DNA from: Glandiceps talaboti
Lineage: Eukaryota > Hemichordata > Enteropneusta > Spengelidae
Direction of reading: 5' to 3'
Assembly: GCF_964340395.1 (NCBI RefSeq)
Contig: NC_135557.1
Span: forward strand, 2,651,216-2,715,215
Length of the DNA: 64,000 nucleotides
The translations under genes were made by a program, and so were the position numbers. The notes below the pieces were generated by a model, which was given only the letters and a program-made list of their open reading frames with translations, was not told the DNA's origin and ran no database searches. Of this stretch, positions 1 through 12,015 are shown one piece after another. How positions within the stretch are numbered: the stretch's first letter is position 1; the number at the start of each line of letters is the position of its first letter.

Positions 1-845
1 CCACTACTGTCACTTCCCACCACTGCTAGCTACCGTTATCAGATCCCATTACTGCCACTTCCCACCACTGCTAGCTACCGTTATCAGATCCCATTACTGT
101 CACTTCTCACCACTGCTAGCTACCGTTATCAGATCCCATTACTGTCACTTCTCACCACTGCTAGCTACCACTGTCAGATCCCATTACTGTCACTTCTCAC
201 CACTGCTAGCTACCGTTGTCAGATCCCACTACTGTCACTTCCCACCACTGCTAGCTACCGCTATCAGATCCCATTACTGTCTCTTCTCACCACTGCTAGC
301 TACCACTATCAGATCCCATTACTGTCACTTCCCACCACTGCTAGCTACCGTTGTCAGATCCTACTACTGTCACTTCCCACCACTGCTAGCTACCGTTGTC
401 AGATCCTACTACTGTCACTTCCCACCACTGGTAGCTACCGTTGTCAGATCCCATTACTGTCACTTCTCACCACTGCTAGCTACCACTGTCAGATCCCATT
501 ACTGTCACTTCCCACCACTGCTAGCTACCGTTATCAGATCCCATTACTGTCACTTCCCACCACTGCTAGCTACCGTTGTCAGATCCCATTACTGTCACTT
601 CTCACCACTGCTAGCTACCACTGTCAGATCCCATTACTGTCACTTCTCACCACTGCTAGCTACCGTTATCAGATCCCATTACTGTCACTTCTCACCACTG
701 CTAGCTACCGTTGTCAGATCCCATTACTGTCACTTCCCACCACTGCTAGCTACCACTGTCAGATCCCATTACTGTCACTTCCCACCACTGCTAGCTACCG
801 TTGTTAGATCCCACTAGTCACTTCTCACCACTGCTAGCTAACGCT
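1..845. repeat. 45-bp minisatellite array
   Basis: About 19 head-to-tail copies of a 45-bp unit containing CACCACTGCTAGCTAC, starting at or before the window edge. Copies differ at a few recurring sites (CCGTTATC, CCGTTGTC or CCACTGTC). The last copies lose bases and the array ends in unique sequence near 845. It may lie in an upstream intron of the Ly6-like gene whose last exon is at 2659, but this is inference. Confidence 0.95.
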
Positions 846-990
846 GTACCCACAGTCACTTGTGAGCTAATATTTTATTCTATGATGGTCATTAATAATG
901 ACTTCATAGGTATTTGGGAATATTCAAAACGTACCGTCATCGGCGTCTGCACGGATACAAGTCATCATTTTGTATTATGACCATCCTTGA

Positions 991-1151
991 ATATCATATC
1001 ATCTGACACGTGACTGTGGTTGTATCGTAATATCATATTAGCTGACACGTGACTGTGGCTGTATCGTAATATCATATTAGCTGACACGTGACTGTGGCTG
1101 TATCGTAATATCATATTAGCTGACACGTGACTGTGGCTGTATCGTAATATC
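991..1151. repeat. 39-bp minisatellite, about 4 copies
   Basis: Four near-identical 39-bp units, each containing GCTGACACGTGACTGTGG; CACGTG is a palindromic E-box core. The array is short and regular, and the first unit differs at three positions. Confidence 0.9.
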
Positions 1152-1717
1152 TCAACATATCAGTCAAATCACTGCTGACAGCCACGCAGTGAATCATGTG
1201 TTAGTTGTGGTGTAAGCAGATAACTTGATCCCATGGAGTGAATGGGAAACCGTGTGCTAAGATATTAGGTGTGTGTGTGGGTGGGGGGGGTCATGTGGTG
1301 CCAAGAGTGAAGATATTGACCTAGGTCCCAACGATATAGGTAATAAGCCCGTGTAATCATTGGGAGTTGTAGATTTGGCCTCTCGCTTTATCAATTGGAT
1401 CAAAACATAGGATCGGAATAGTTACATGTAATGCATTACCTTCACAAAAATCACTTTGGTGACAGTAGTGAGAAACAACCAATGCCTTTGAAAGTATATA
1501 TAATGTTGTGGGTGGCAGTTGTGGAATCGTGTCCTCATTGGTTTTAGGATGCATATTCCTTTCACATCTGACAGCATATTAACCCAATGTCTTTCAATTA
1601 TTTTAACAGGAGGAGGAGGGTAATGTTGTGGAGAAAGAAAATTCAGGGATGGTCACGTTTTAGACAAAGAAATCGTTGGAGGGTCACATTTCCATATGCA
1701 ATGAACCTGGCTTGATT
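1152..1717. other. Unique non-coding stretch
   Basis: No repeat unit, convincing exon or RNA gene is seen. A 65-codon minus-strand frame (1357-1554) has no recognisable motif and is probably chance. It probably belongs to the intron upstream of the exon at 2659. Confidence 0.5.
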
Positions 1718-1719
1718 TC

Positions 1720-2552
1720 CTGGCCTTCCCCTCATAATAATTGAAGGCTTCCGGCCTTCCCCTCATAATAACTGAAGGCTCCCGGCCTTCCCCTCATAAC
1801 AACTGAAGGCTCCCGGCCTTCCCCTCATAATAATTTAAGGCTCCCGGCCTTCCCCTCATAATAACTGAAGGCTTCCGGCCTTCCCCTCATAATAACTGAA
1901 GGCTCCCGACCTTCCCCTCATAATAACTGAAGGCTCCCGGCCTTCCCCTCATAATAACTGAAGGCTCCCGGCCTTCCCCTCATAATAACTGAAGGCTCCC
2001 CGCCTTCCCCTCATAATAACTAAAGGCTCCCGGCCTTCCCCTCATAATAACTGAAGGCTCCCGGCCTTCCCCTCATAATAACTGAAGGCTCCCGGCCTTC
2101 CCCTCATAATAACTGAAGGCTCCCGGCCTTCCCCTCATAATAACTGAAGGCTCCCGGCCTTCCCCTCATAATAACTGAAGGCTCCCGGCCTTCCCCTCAT
2201 AATAATTGAAGGCTCCCGGCCTTCCCCTCATAATAACTGAAGGCTCCCGGCCTTCCCCTCATAATAACTGAAGGCTCCCGGCCTTCCCCTCATAATAACT
2301 GAAGGCTCCCGGCCTTCCCCTCATAATAACTGAAGGCTTCCGGCCTTCCCCTCATAATAACTGAAGGCTTCCGGCCTCCCCCTCATAATAATTGAAGGCT
2401 CCCGGCCTTCCCCTCATAATAACTGAAGGCTCCCGGCCTTCCCCTTATAATAATTGAAGGCTAAAGGCCTTCCTCTCATAATAATTGAGGGGTCCCGGCC
2501 CCTCTCATAATAACTAAAGACTCCTAGCCTCCCCTTATAATAACTAAAGGCT
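1720..2552. repeat. 31-bp dyad-containing minisatellite
   Basis: About 27 copies of a 31-bp unit containing GAAGGCTCCCGGCCTTC. Each unit contains the inverted repeat GAAGGC/GCCTTC with a 5-nt spacer, so each can form a small hairpin. Most copies are identical; the last four drift (for example CTAAAGG replaces CTCCCGG). Confidence 0.95.
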
Positions 2553-2557
2553 CCTTG

Positions 2558-2598
2558 GTTACTTGAATGTATGAATTACACCCAGTGTATGGCTAACA
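2558..2598 (+). pseudogene. Degenerate duplicate of the 2659 exon start and its acceptor
   Basis: The sequence from GTTAC through ATGAATTAC and CAGTGTA resembles the exon boundary 94 bp downstream (GTTACAGGGATGCATGAATT). The AG of the acceptor is TT here, so this copy should not splice. It lies directly between the 31-bp array and the real exon. Confidence 0.55.
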
Positions 2599-2658
2599 GA
2601 AATGGTCAACAACGTCAATAATAAGGTCAATAACGTAGCTGTAATTGTTTCGTTACAG

Positions 2659-2874
2659 GGATGCATGAATTACGCACAGTGTACTGACAAACACAATCTA
2701 AACTACGATTGTTTTCGTTCTCCGGCTGATTGTTTTTACTGTTGCCAAGGTGACCGCTGCAATGAATTCAGTTCTTCCACAAGAATCTTTACAAATTTGA
2801 TAATGACTGTAATAACTCTACCAGTGACGGTGATTGGTTGGTCACAGTCGTTAAGTGTTCTCTGGTCAATTTAG
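2659..2874 (+). CDS. Ly6/uPAR (three-finger) domain protein, terminal exon, GPI-anchor type
   Basis: This is the last coding exon of a Ly6/uPAR-family protein. A good acceptor (TTTCGTTACAG) ends at 2658, and the frame then reads 71 codons to TAG at 2872-2874. The exon supplies the C-terminal part of the cysteine-rich fold: GCMNYAQC, then DCFYCCQGDRCNE, whose CC...D.CN spacing is the hallmark of the LU-domain C-terminus. A Ser-rich spacer and a hydrophobic tail follow, as expected for a GPI-attachment signal, so the protein is probably displayed on the outer cell surface. The domain's first cysteines are missing, so upstream exons must lie before the window or inside the repeat-rich DNA on the left; none was found there. 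The ligand cannot be predicted. Confidence 0.72.
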   Translation, partial: GCMNYAQCTDKHNLNYDCFRSPADCFYCCQGDRCNEFSSSTRIFTNLIMTVITLPVTVIGWSQSLSVLWSI

Positions 2875-2925
2875 AGTTACTGTACTATGTTACTAACTAT
2901 ACCAGTACGGTGCATGCTGTAGTTA

Positions 2926-4356
2926 TCTATGCTAATGTCAGATACTAGTCTTGTTAATGTCAGATACTAGCTTTGCTAATGTCAGATACTAGCCTTGCTA
3001 ATGTCAGATACTAGCCTTGCTAATGTCAGATACTAGCCTTGCTAATGGCAGATACTAGCCTTGCTAATGTCAGATACCAGCTTGGCTAATGTCAGATACT
3101 AGCCTTGCTAATGTCAGATACTAGCTTTGCTAATGTCAGATACTAGCCTTGCTAATATCAGATACTAGCCTTGCTAATATCAGATACTAGCTTTGCCAAA
3201 CATTAGATACTAGCCTTGCTAATGTCAGATACTAGCCTTGCTAATATCAGATACTAGCCTTGCTAATATCAGATACTAGCCTTGCTAATATCAGATACTA
3301 GCCTTGCTAATATCAGATACTAGCTTTGCCAAACATTAGATACTAGCCTTGCTAATGTCAGATACTAGCCTTGCTAATATCAGATACTAGCCTTGCTAAT
3401 ATCAGATACTAGCCTTGCTAATATCAGATACTAGCTTTGCCAAACATTAGATACTAGCCTTGCTAATGTCAGATACTAGCCTTGCTAATATCAGATACTA
3501 GTCTTGCTAATGTCAGATACTAGCTTTGCCAAACATTAGATACTAGCTTTGCTAATGCCATACTAGCTTTGCTAATATTATATTCTAGCCTTGCTAATGT
3601 CAGATACTAGCCTTGCTAATGGCAGATACTAGCCTTGCTAATGTCAGATACTAGCTTGGCTAATGTCAGATACTAGCCTTGCTAATGTCAGATACTAGCT
3701 TTGCTAATGTCAGATACTAGCCTTGCTAATATCAGATACTAGCCTTGCTAATATCAGATACTAGCTTTGCCAAACATTAGATACTAGCCTTGCTAATGTC
3801 AGATACTAGCCTTGCTAATATCAGATACTAGCCTTGCTAATATCAGATACTAGCCTTGCTAATATCAGATACTAGCTTTGCCAAACATTAGATACTAGCC
3901 TTGCTAATGTCAGATACTAGCCTTGCTAATATCAGATACTAGTCTTGCTAATGTCAGATACTAGCCTTGCTAATGTCAGATACTAGCCTTGCTAATATCA
4001 GATACTAGTCTTGCTAATGTCAGATACTAGCTTTGCCAAACATTAGATACTAGCTTTGCTAATGCCATACTAGCTTTGCTAATATTATATTCTAGCCTTG
4101 CTAATGTCAGATACTAGCCTTGCTAATGGCAGATACTAGCCTTGCTAATGTCAGATACTAGCTTGGCTAATGTCAGATACTAGCCTTGCTAATGTCAGAT
4201 ACTAGCTTTGCTAATGTCAGATACTAGCCTTGCTAATATCAGATACTAGCCTTGCTAATATCAGATACTAGCCTTGCTAATATCAGATACTAGCCTTGCT
4301 AATGTCAGATACTAGCTTTGCTAATATCAAATACTAGCTTTGCCAAACATTAGACT
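2926..4356. repeat. 22-bp minisatellite with higher-order structure
   Basis: About 64 copies of a 22-bp unit (CTAGCCTTGCTAATGTCAGA core). Variants such as GCCAAACATTAGATAC and ATTATATTCTAGCC recur about 507 bp apart (3544 against 4051), so multi-unit blocks were also duplicated. The array starts about 50 bp after the stop codon of the Ly6-like exon and may be part of its 3' UTR or lie just downstream. Confidence 0.95.
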
Positions 4357-4530
4357 ATACAAACGAGAATGGAGATGACAATGATTACAAATGTGAAATA
4401 GGAAAATCAGATATATGGCTCAATTATTTCATTTGATCAGATTTTAATTTCTACAATGCAGTTGATACTTACACTTCACATCCGTGTTAGTTCTTTAAGC
4501 TTACAAGTACATGATTTTGAATTTCCTAAG
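4357..4530. other. Unique spacer between two arrays
   Basis: AT-rich single-copy sequence with no exon or RNA gene recognised. Confidence 0.5.
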
Positions 4531-5425
4531 GGAATGGTAGATGCATGCATCGTATACTATTGCAATGTGTACGATAGATGCATGACATTGCAATACGTAT
4601 GGTAAATGCATGCATTATACTGCGGATTGCTATACATACAGTAGATGCATGTGCATTAGTACAACATTGCAATGTGTCGGTAGATCCATGCATTAGTGCA
4701 ACATAGCAATGTGTACGGTGTATGCATGCATGGTACAACAATGCAATGTGTATGGTAGATATATGCATTGGTACGACATCGCAATGTGTACAGTAGCTGC
4801 ATGCATGAGTGCAACATCGAAATGTGTACGGTAGATGCATTTATTGGTACAACATTGATATGTGCATAGTAGATGCATGTATTGGTATAACATTCCGATG
4901 CGTAAGGCATATGCCTGCTTTGGTAATGTTACAATGTGTACAGAAGATACATGCATTAGTATAACATTGCAATGTGTATTTAGATGCAAATATTGGTACA
5001 ACCTTGTAAATGTGTATCATACTTGTATGCATTGGTGAACATTGCTATGCATTGGTGAACATTGCAATGTGTATAGTAGATGTAGGTATTGCTGTAACAT
5101 TGCAATGTGTATAGTAGATGTAGGTATTGCTGTAACATTGCAATGTGTATAGTAGATGTAGGTATTGCTGTAACATTGCAATGTGTATAGTAGATGTAGG
5201 TATTGCTGTAACATTGCAATGTGTATAGTAGATGTAGGTATTGCTGTAACATTGCAATGTGTACGGTAGATGTAGGTATTGCTGTAACATTGCAATGTGT
5301 ACGGTAGATGCATGCATTGGCATAATATTGAAATGTAGATGTATATATCGGTACGACATTGCAACGTGTATAGCAGATGCATGTATTGGTAAAACATTCC
5401 AATGTGAATATTTGGTTGCAAATGC
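4531..5425. repeat. 36-38-bp minisatellite, diverged edges and homogeneous centre
   Basis: Units carry CATTGCAATGTGTA followed by GTAGATGCATGCATTGGT or GTAGATGTAGGTATTGCTG. The centre (about 5050-5300) is a nearly perfect 38-bp run of six to seven units. The flanks are diverged, which is typical of an old array with recent expansion in the middle. Confidence 0.92.
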
Positions 5426-5576
5426 TGTGTGCAATTTCTAAAATTTAGATTTATTAAATAGTTTAAGATTAAATGATTCATTGTTTCAGTTTTTTTTTAT
5501 TTATGTATTTTAAAGTTGAGGTACTATGCCACATTTAGAAGTAGGACACAACCTTTGTATCATTGAATAACATTTT

Positions 5577-6030
<454 letters not shown>

Positions 6031-6510
6031 TTACATAGCTACATTACACACCGACATCATATACCTACGTTACACACCGACATCATATACCTACGTTACA
6101 CACCGACATCATATACCTACGTTACACACCGACATCATATACCTACATTACACACCGACATCATATACCTACGTTACATAGCTACATCATATACCTACGT
6201 TACACACCGACATCATATACCTACGTTACACACCGACATCATATACCTACGTTACATAGCTACATCATATACCTACGTTACATAGCTACATCATATACCT
6301 ACGTTACACACCGACATCATATACCTACGTTACATAGCTACATCATATACCTACGTTACATACCGACATCATATACCTACATTACACACCGACATCATAT
6401 ACCTACATTACACACCGACATCATATACCTACGTTACATAGCTACATCATATACCTACGTTACATAGCTACATCATATACCTACGTTACATAGCTACATC
6501 ATATACCTAC
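6031..6510. repeat. 26-bp satellite, left block
   Basis: About 18 copies of a 26-bp unit beginning CATCATATACCTACGTTACA, with unit ends CACCGA, TACCGA or TAGCTA. The same satellite with the same variants resumes at 27996. This block stops exactly where the foldback-type element begins (6511). Confidence 0.96.
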
Positions 6511-6534
6511 TATGGCGTAGAATGCCTGCCAATA

Positions 6535-6900
6535 TTCGAAAATACAATACTGCAATGACTATATGCAATACTGCAATGACTATATGCAATACTGCAATGA
6601 CTATATGCAATACTACAATGACTATAAGCAATACTGCAATGACTATATGCGATATGACTATATGAGATGACTATATGCGATATGACTACATGAGGTGACT
6701 ACATGCAATATGACTACATGCGATGTGACTACATGAGATGACTACATGCGATATGACTACATGAGGTGACTACATGCGATGTGACTACATGAGATGACTA
6801 CATGCGATATGACTACATGAGATGACTACATGCGATATGACTACATGAGATGACTACATGCGACATGACTACATGAGATGACTATATGCAATACTGCGAT
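6535..6900. repeat. 28-bp tandem repeats inside left inverted arm of copy 1
   Basis: Alternating ATGAGATGACTACATGCGAT modules (half-units of 13-15 bp). The reverse-complement array lies at 9180-9510. Such repeat-bearing arms are typical of foldback elements. Confidence 0.9.
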
Positions 6901-9179
6901 GAGGACATGATATGCGGCGATTTTGTAATGACGTTATGCCATTCGTAGATTATTCAATACGCATAATACGAGTATTAATATGAAACAGGCTAGGGAGTAC
7001 TCCTCAGCATGTTGCACGTGGTAAGAGGTGGACCATTTGATATCCTGGGGGGGGGAGGGCTTGGAAGATTTTGGGGGAAAAAAGATGCCAAATGGATTTG
7101 CTTGAAAAAAAAATCCGGATATGAGAGGGTTATGGAAAAAAAAGATGGACCACTGCACTGCTGCTAGAAAAAAAATGTCTTGGCAGGGAAATGATGCACA
7201 GGTTCGAGTATACTGTTCAACCTGCTCGTACCTCTCCAACCAGGACACTTGTCAAATCATGACAAACAGTTTCAAACACATGTCAGGGACCAGTCAGTTT
7301 CGTTAGCATGTGGTACATATAATATTTGTTCTTGTCTCTGTTTCTTTCATAAATGGTTTAAATATTACTTCATGTAAGGGTTCAAACATAACTATACATA
7401 AAAATATACATATAATACATGTATTACCTAGCTACAACACTAGTTACAGAACATGCCATGTAAGTGTTTGGCTGTTTCACAATCAGTGCTTCACTTATCT
7501 TACACTTTGGGGCAAAAGTGAACTTGAAGGTTTTGTAATGGTAACCTTCATACTATTGGATAGTTTATAAAAGAACTTAATCTAAATTGTTCTAGTCTCT
7601 TCAGTATGAATTTGTCAAAAGGGATGCTATACTTCCTATTTCAGACACTACATGTATCGACACCACAACTCAAATTCAAGTTTCTATTGTACACTAGGTA
7701 TGACCTCCTAAAGTGCTCTAACACATCAGTAACTTTACTATAAATGCAATATCAATGACCCTATACCAATGTTACAGGCCCACTTTTATAACATGGAAAA
7801 CTTATGTAAAAAGTTATATTTACTTTAGCTTTTCGATGTTTGGCAATATATATCTCAGAGGCTACGAATAACCTAAAAATCGCCTAAATAGAAACAAAAA
7901 ACTGCAGATCTGGCGGGGGGGGGGGGGGCCCTTGGACTCCATCACCCCAGAGGCCACTCATTCGTTAAACCAACAATAAGATTCACCAAAATTGGTAAAA
8001 AAAAAACTTAAAAAGCTTCTAGGGGAGATCCCCTAGGACCCCCCCCCCCCCATAAGAGGTAGACATGTCCAAGCCTCAAATCAAAGTTCTTCCCTCCACC
8101 TCTTACTGTCAAGATGCTATGAAATTTTATTTCAAAAATGTTTCAACCATGTGTAGTTGCTTTTTACATGTTAGAGCTGTCTTGTAAAGCTTGCAAATTA
8201 TTGTCTGAAAGTGTCTGTGAATAGCCTAAACATTGCTTGAGAAGTAAAAAACCTCGAGGGCTTCTAGGGGGACCCCGAGAACCCCCCGTAAGAGGTAGAC
8301 ATGTTCCAGTCTCAAATCAAAGTTCTTTCCTCCAACTCTTACTGTCAAGATGCTATGAAACTTTATTTCAAAAATGTTTCAACCTCACAGAGTTGCTTTT
8401 TACATGTTAGAGCTGTCTTGTAAAATTTGTAAATTATTGTCTGAAAGTGTCTGTGAATAGCCTAAACATTGCCTTTAGAAATAAAAATCATCCAGGCCGT
8501 TTTCTAGGGGGAGACCCGCTAGAACCCCCCCCCCCCCCCATTCACAGACACTCGCACAAGTGGTGGACATATCCCAGTCTCAAAGCTCTTCCCTCTACAA
8601 CTTACTGTCAGATGCTATGAAACTTTATTCAGGGGGGGGGGGGTCAGTGACTTTTTGTCGGCCCAATGGAAAAAAAAACACTGACACCCCCCCCCCCCCA
8701 TCCACCAATCTGGAGAAACTGACCGGTCTATCTGAATGTTTGAGCTCACCAATCAAGTTTCCGATTTGTATTTTCAGTGTGTCACCATACCATGGCATGT
8801 TTATTTAATTGAAAATCAAACATGTATGAAATATGTATTTTTTTAAATATAATATGTGTGTGATTGAACAGCATCTTTTTACTCTCTCTATTACCGTGTG
8901 CCAAAACCAAACAGAAAATTGTGGCAACAAATGTAGGTGTTCAACATTGACGTAAAAAAAATCCGGATATCTCAAAGAAGCAAAGAAAAAAAAAGTTGCC
9001 AGCATAGGAAAAGGAGAAAAAAATAATTCTCAGGCAAGCAGGTGGGGAAAAAAATAATGACTCTCCACCAATCTTCCAAGCCCCCCAGGATATCGAATGG
9101 TCTACCCTTATGCATATTGAATAATCTACGAATGGCATAACGTCATTACAAAATCGCCGCATATCATGTCATCATCTCG

Positions 9180-9518
9180 CATCGCAGTATTGCATGTAGT
9201 CATCTAATGTAGTCATATCGCATGTAGTCATCTCATGTAGTCACATCGCATGTAGTCATCTCATGTAGTCATATCGCATGTAGTCACCTCATGTAGTCAC
9301 ATCGCATGTAGTCATCTCATGTAGTCATATCGCATGTAGTCACCTCATGTAGTCATCATCTCATGTAGTCACATCGCATGTAGTCACCTCATGTAGTCAT
9401 ATCGCATGTAGTCACCTCATGTAGTCACATCGCATGTAGTCATCTCATGTAGTCACATCGCATGTAGTCACCTCATATAGTCATATCGCATGTAGTCATC
9501 TCATGTAGTCATGTGTGT
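9180..9518. repeat. 28-bp tandem repeats inside right inverted arm of copy 1
   Basis: Reverse complement of the left-arm array (TAGTCATCTCATGTAGTCAT modules). It runs into unrelated sequence at about 9519 without the terminal motif. Confidence 0.9.
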
Positions 9519-9913
9519 CATTTAGATTTATTGTCATGTGTGCATCATTCGCCTTGTGTGTGCGTCATTTATAGTATCGAGCACAGGACACGTATTATTG
9601 CTTAGATTGCCGCCCTGGATCGCCGTTTTCTTAGGAAAATATCGTACGAATCCTGCTGCTACAAATGTGTCAATCTCTAAAGTAGCGGAAATGTTTTTTC
9701 CTTACTTACAGGTAGGAATATATAGTCAAAAGGTTGTTATATCTAGTCTGTAGACCAGGAAAACAACAATCTAAGAAATATTACACGCCCCTGTGGTCAT
9801 ACGTGCATTACTTGCCTTATGTGTGTCATTTATTTCCATACGCTAGTCATTTGCCATAAGATGTGTGTCATTTGCTCTTACGCATACATAATTAATTTTG
9901 TGTGTCACTTACG
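9519..9913. other. Unique sequence beyond truncated transposon
   Basis: Includes weak repeats of TGTGTGTCATTT and CATTTGCC. A 71-codon plus-strand frame (9538-9753) has no recognisable domain and is not called. Confidence 0.45.
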
Positions 9914-10013
9914 TTAGACTGTAAGATACGTCCTGACGTTCCGCCCTCACCGGCGTGGGAGGGGTTGGCTGAAGTGTGAGGGCGCCCCATCACGGCGTAC
10001 CTTACAGACTACA
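9914..10013. repeat. Imperfect 40-bp-arm hairpin
   Basis: The left arm (TTAGACTGTAAGATACG, then CCGCCCTCAC) pairs imperfectly with the right arm (GTGAGGGCG, then CGTACCTTACAGACTA) around a G-rich loop of about 20 nt. Identity between arms is about 75% by eye. It could be a small MITE remnant or a structured RNA; no flanking duplication is obvious. Confidence 0.5.
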
Positions 10014-10082
10014 CTTACGTTCATCATCATCATCACACATCATGATCAAATGTAGACGAATAATAAAAAGTAAGTACCCTAG

Positions 10083-10580
10083 AGAAGACACTTAACACTC
10101 TAAGCCGTCAGATGTAGGTGATGTACACTTGATATCTTGTAGATGTAATAGAAATTGCCTTGAATGACAGCCACAAAAGCCAGACGATAGTACTTTCAGT
10201 TGGTCATTATATGTATAGACTATTTATAGAACTTATGGTATATTTTATTTCATTTATTTCATTCATCTAGATTAACTGGTATATACCGAGTACCGTTATG
10301 ATATGGCAAGTCGGGCAAAAAAGTCCCCTGAACGTTAGATCCTTGATATTTTTATTGTCCATTCCTAATCCCAATGATATGATGTACAGGGTTGGTAGAA
10401 CTTCACTGAGCTCTGTTGAAATGTGGCGCATGAAATATTGAATCTAACGTCCATATTATCTAGTCAATGCCAGGGGTATCATTGCTGCCAAGCAATTCTT
10501 TGTCGCTTCCTTTGAGTTGCCATACATACCCTTTTATATACAATAGGCCACAGTTTTTCCTTTATTTTTATTTATTACTT

Positions 10581-10611
<31 letters not shown>

Positions 10612-11200
10612 TTTTTTTTTTTTTGGGGGGGGGCAAGTTTAATACACACACTCACAATGCTTGACAGCCAATAGTGAGGAGTTATGAGGGTATGGTGCCA
10701 TTATAACTCTCAAACATGAAAACCTATAGTTTGTGTTGGTGTTGGTGTAAAAATAACTTGAATATGACACAGGGCGAACATGACGAATGCAGGTGGAGAC
10801 GCGGGAAGGATGGCGAATGCAGATGAAGACGCAGCGAAGATGATGAATGCAAACGGAGACGTGGTGAAATTGGTGACAGTGGTGGAAGTGCGAAATTTGT
10901 GTCTGTGGATGTTAAGTATGAGAGAAAGTCCATAGCCAGGCAAGTGAAAATAATCCAAACTACCGACCCTCTGACCTAACCTAACCTGAGGACAACCCAA
11001 AATGAGAAGAAAAAGAAAAAAGATGAACCGTTTGTGTATATGTAATATGTGGTCATGCGTAGTGATGGCAAAAAAGGACCGAGGCGTGAGGTAGTTGATG
11101 GCGATGATGATGAAAATACAGGTAGTATTTGAAATGTGTAGGTTGGAGAGGGGGTTATAAGAACAACAGTCACTCATTCATTCATTCATACTTAGAAAAG
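10083..11200. repeat. Old dispersed duplication, copy A
   Basis: Shares many blocks in the same order with 12545-13680: GTGATGTA-ACTTGATAT, CATATTATCTAGTCAATGC, GCTGCCAAGCAATTCTTTG, GTGCCATTATAACTCT and GAGGTAG-TGATGGCG. Identity is about 65-70% by eye, with indels. It may be an old tandem duplication or two copies of an unrecognised mobile element. A TTTA microsatellite with poly-T/poly-G lies inside (10561-10633). Confidence 0.6.
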
Positions 11201-11490
11201 TAAAAGCATTTTAATTTCACAAGATTTTGATAATCATTTTCTTTGGCCTTTGTAACCATCTATTGTTTTGTTATAGTTCCATGCTAATGTTATAAAAAAA
11301 TAGTATAAAAATTAAAATTACTGAAAATGTAACATGTAAAATTAACTATATATGCAGTGTGCGTGAACAAAAAGAGTGTTTCCTGTCAACAGATGGGCAG
11401 GACATTGTGTTTTTATATTTGTCAGGGGGGGGGGGGATTGTTTTGTGGATGAATTGCAGGGGGGTCACTATTTTTAAGTACAACATGAAC

Positions 11491-12015
11491 AGTTGCTAGT
11501 ATTCAATTCCCACATTTCTTGCAATAATGCTATTTAATACCGGTTGCTAGTATTCAATTCCCACATTTCTTGCAATAGTGCTATTTAATACCGGGTGCTA
11601 GTATTCAATTCCCACATTTCTTGCAATAGTGCTATTTAATACCGGTTGCTAGTATTCAATTCCCACATTTCTTGCAATAGTGCTATTTAATACCGGGTGC
11701 TAGTATTCAATTCCCACATTTCTTGCAATAGTGCTATTTAATACCGGTTGCTAGTATTCAATTCCCACATTTCTTGCAATAGTGCTATTTAATACCGGGT
11801 GCTATTATTCAATTCCCACATGTCTTGCAATAGTGCTATTTAATACCGGGTGCTGGTATTCAATTCCCACATGTCTTGCAATAGTGCTATTTAATACCGA
11901 GTGCTAGTATTCAATTCCCACATGTCTTGCAATAGTGCTATTTAATAATGGATGCTAGTATTCAATTCCCACATTTCTTGCAATAGTGCTATTTAATACC
12001 GAGTGCTATTATTGA
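11491..12015. repeat. 52-bp minisatellite
   Basis: Ten copies of a 52-bp unit containing CTAGTATTCAATTCCCACAT and GCTATTTAATACCGG. The first six copies alternate CCGGTTGC and CCGGGTGC, indicating growth by a 104-bp dimer. Confidence 0.95.

Larger units (their letters stand above)
6511..9518. mobile_element. Foldback-type DNA transposon, copy 1 (right terminus lost)
   Basis: The left end is TATGGCGTAGAATGCCTGCC, followed by the subterminal repeat CAATACTGCAATGACTATAT. About 300 bp of 28-bp tandem repeats follow (GACTACATGAGATGACTACA), then a unique inner arm (GATATGCGGCGATTTTG). The right side repeats this in inverted order (9060-9518) but stops inside the tandem repeats, so the outermost roughly 60 bp are missing. 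The interior (about 7070-8930) is non-coding: homopolymer C/G/A tracts and two to three direct copies of a roughly 230-bp block (TGCTATGAAA, TTTACATGTTAGAGCTGTC). No transposase is seen, so it is non-autonomous. By eye it is over 90% identical to copy 2 at 25332. Confidence 0.85.

Noticed and set aside
1-845. CRISPR-like regular array
   Set aside because: The repeats are contiguous, without unique spacers, and the genome is eukaryotic; the same applies to all other arrays.
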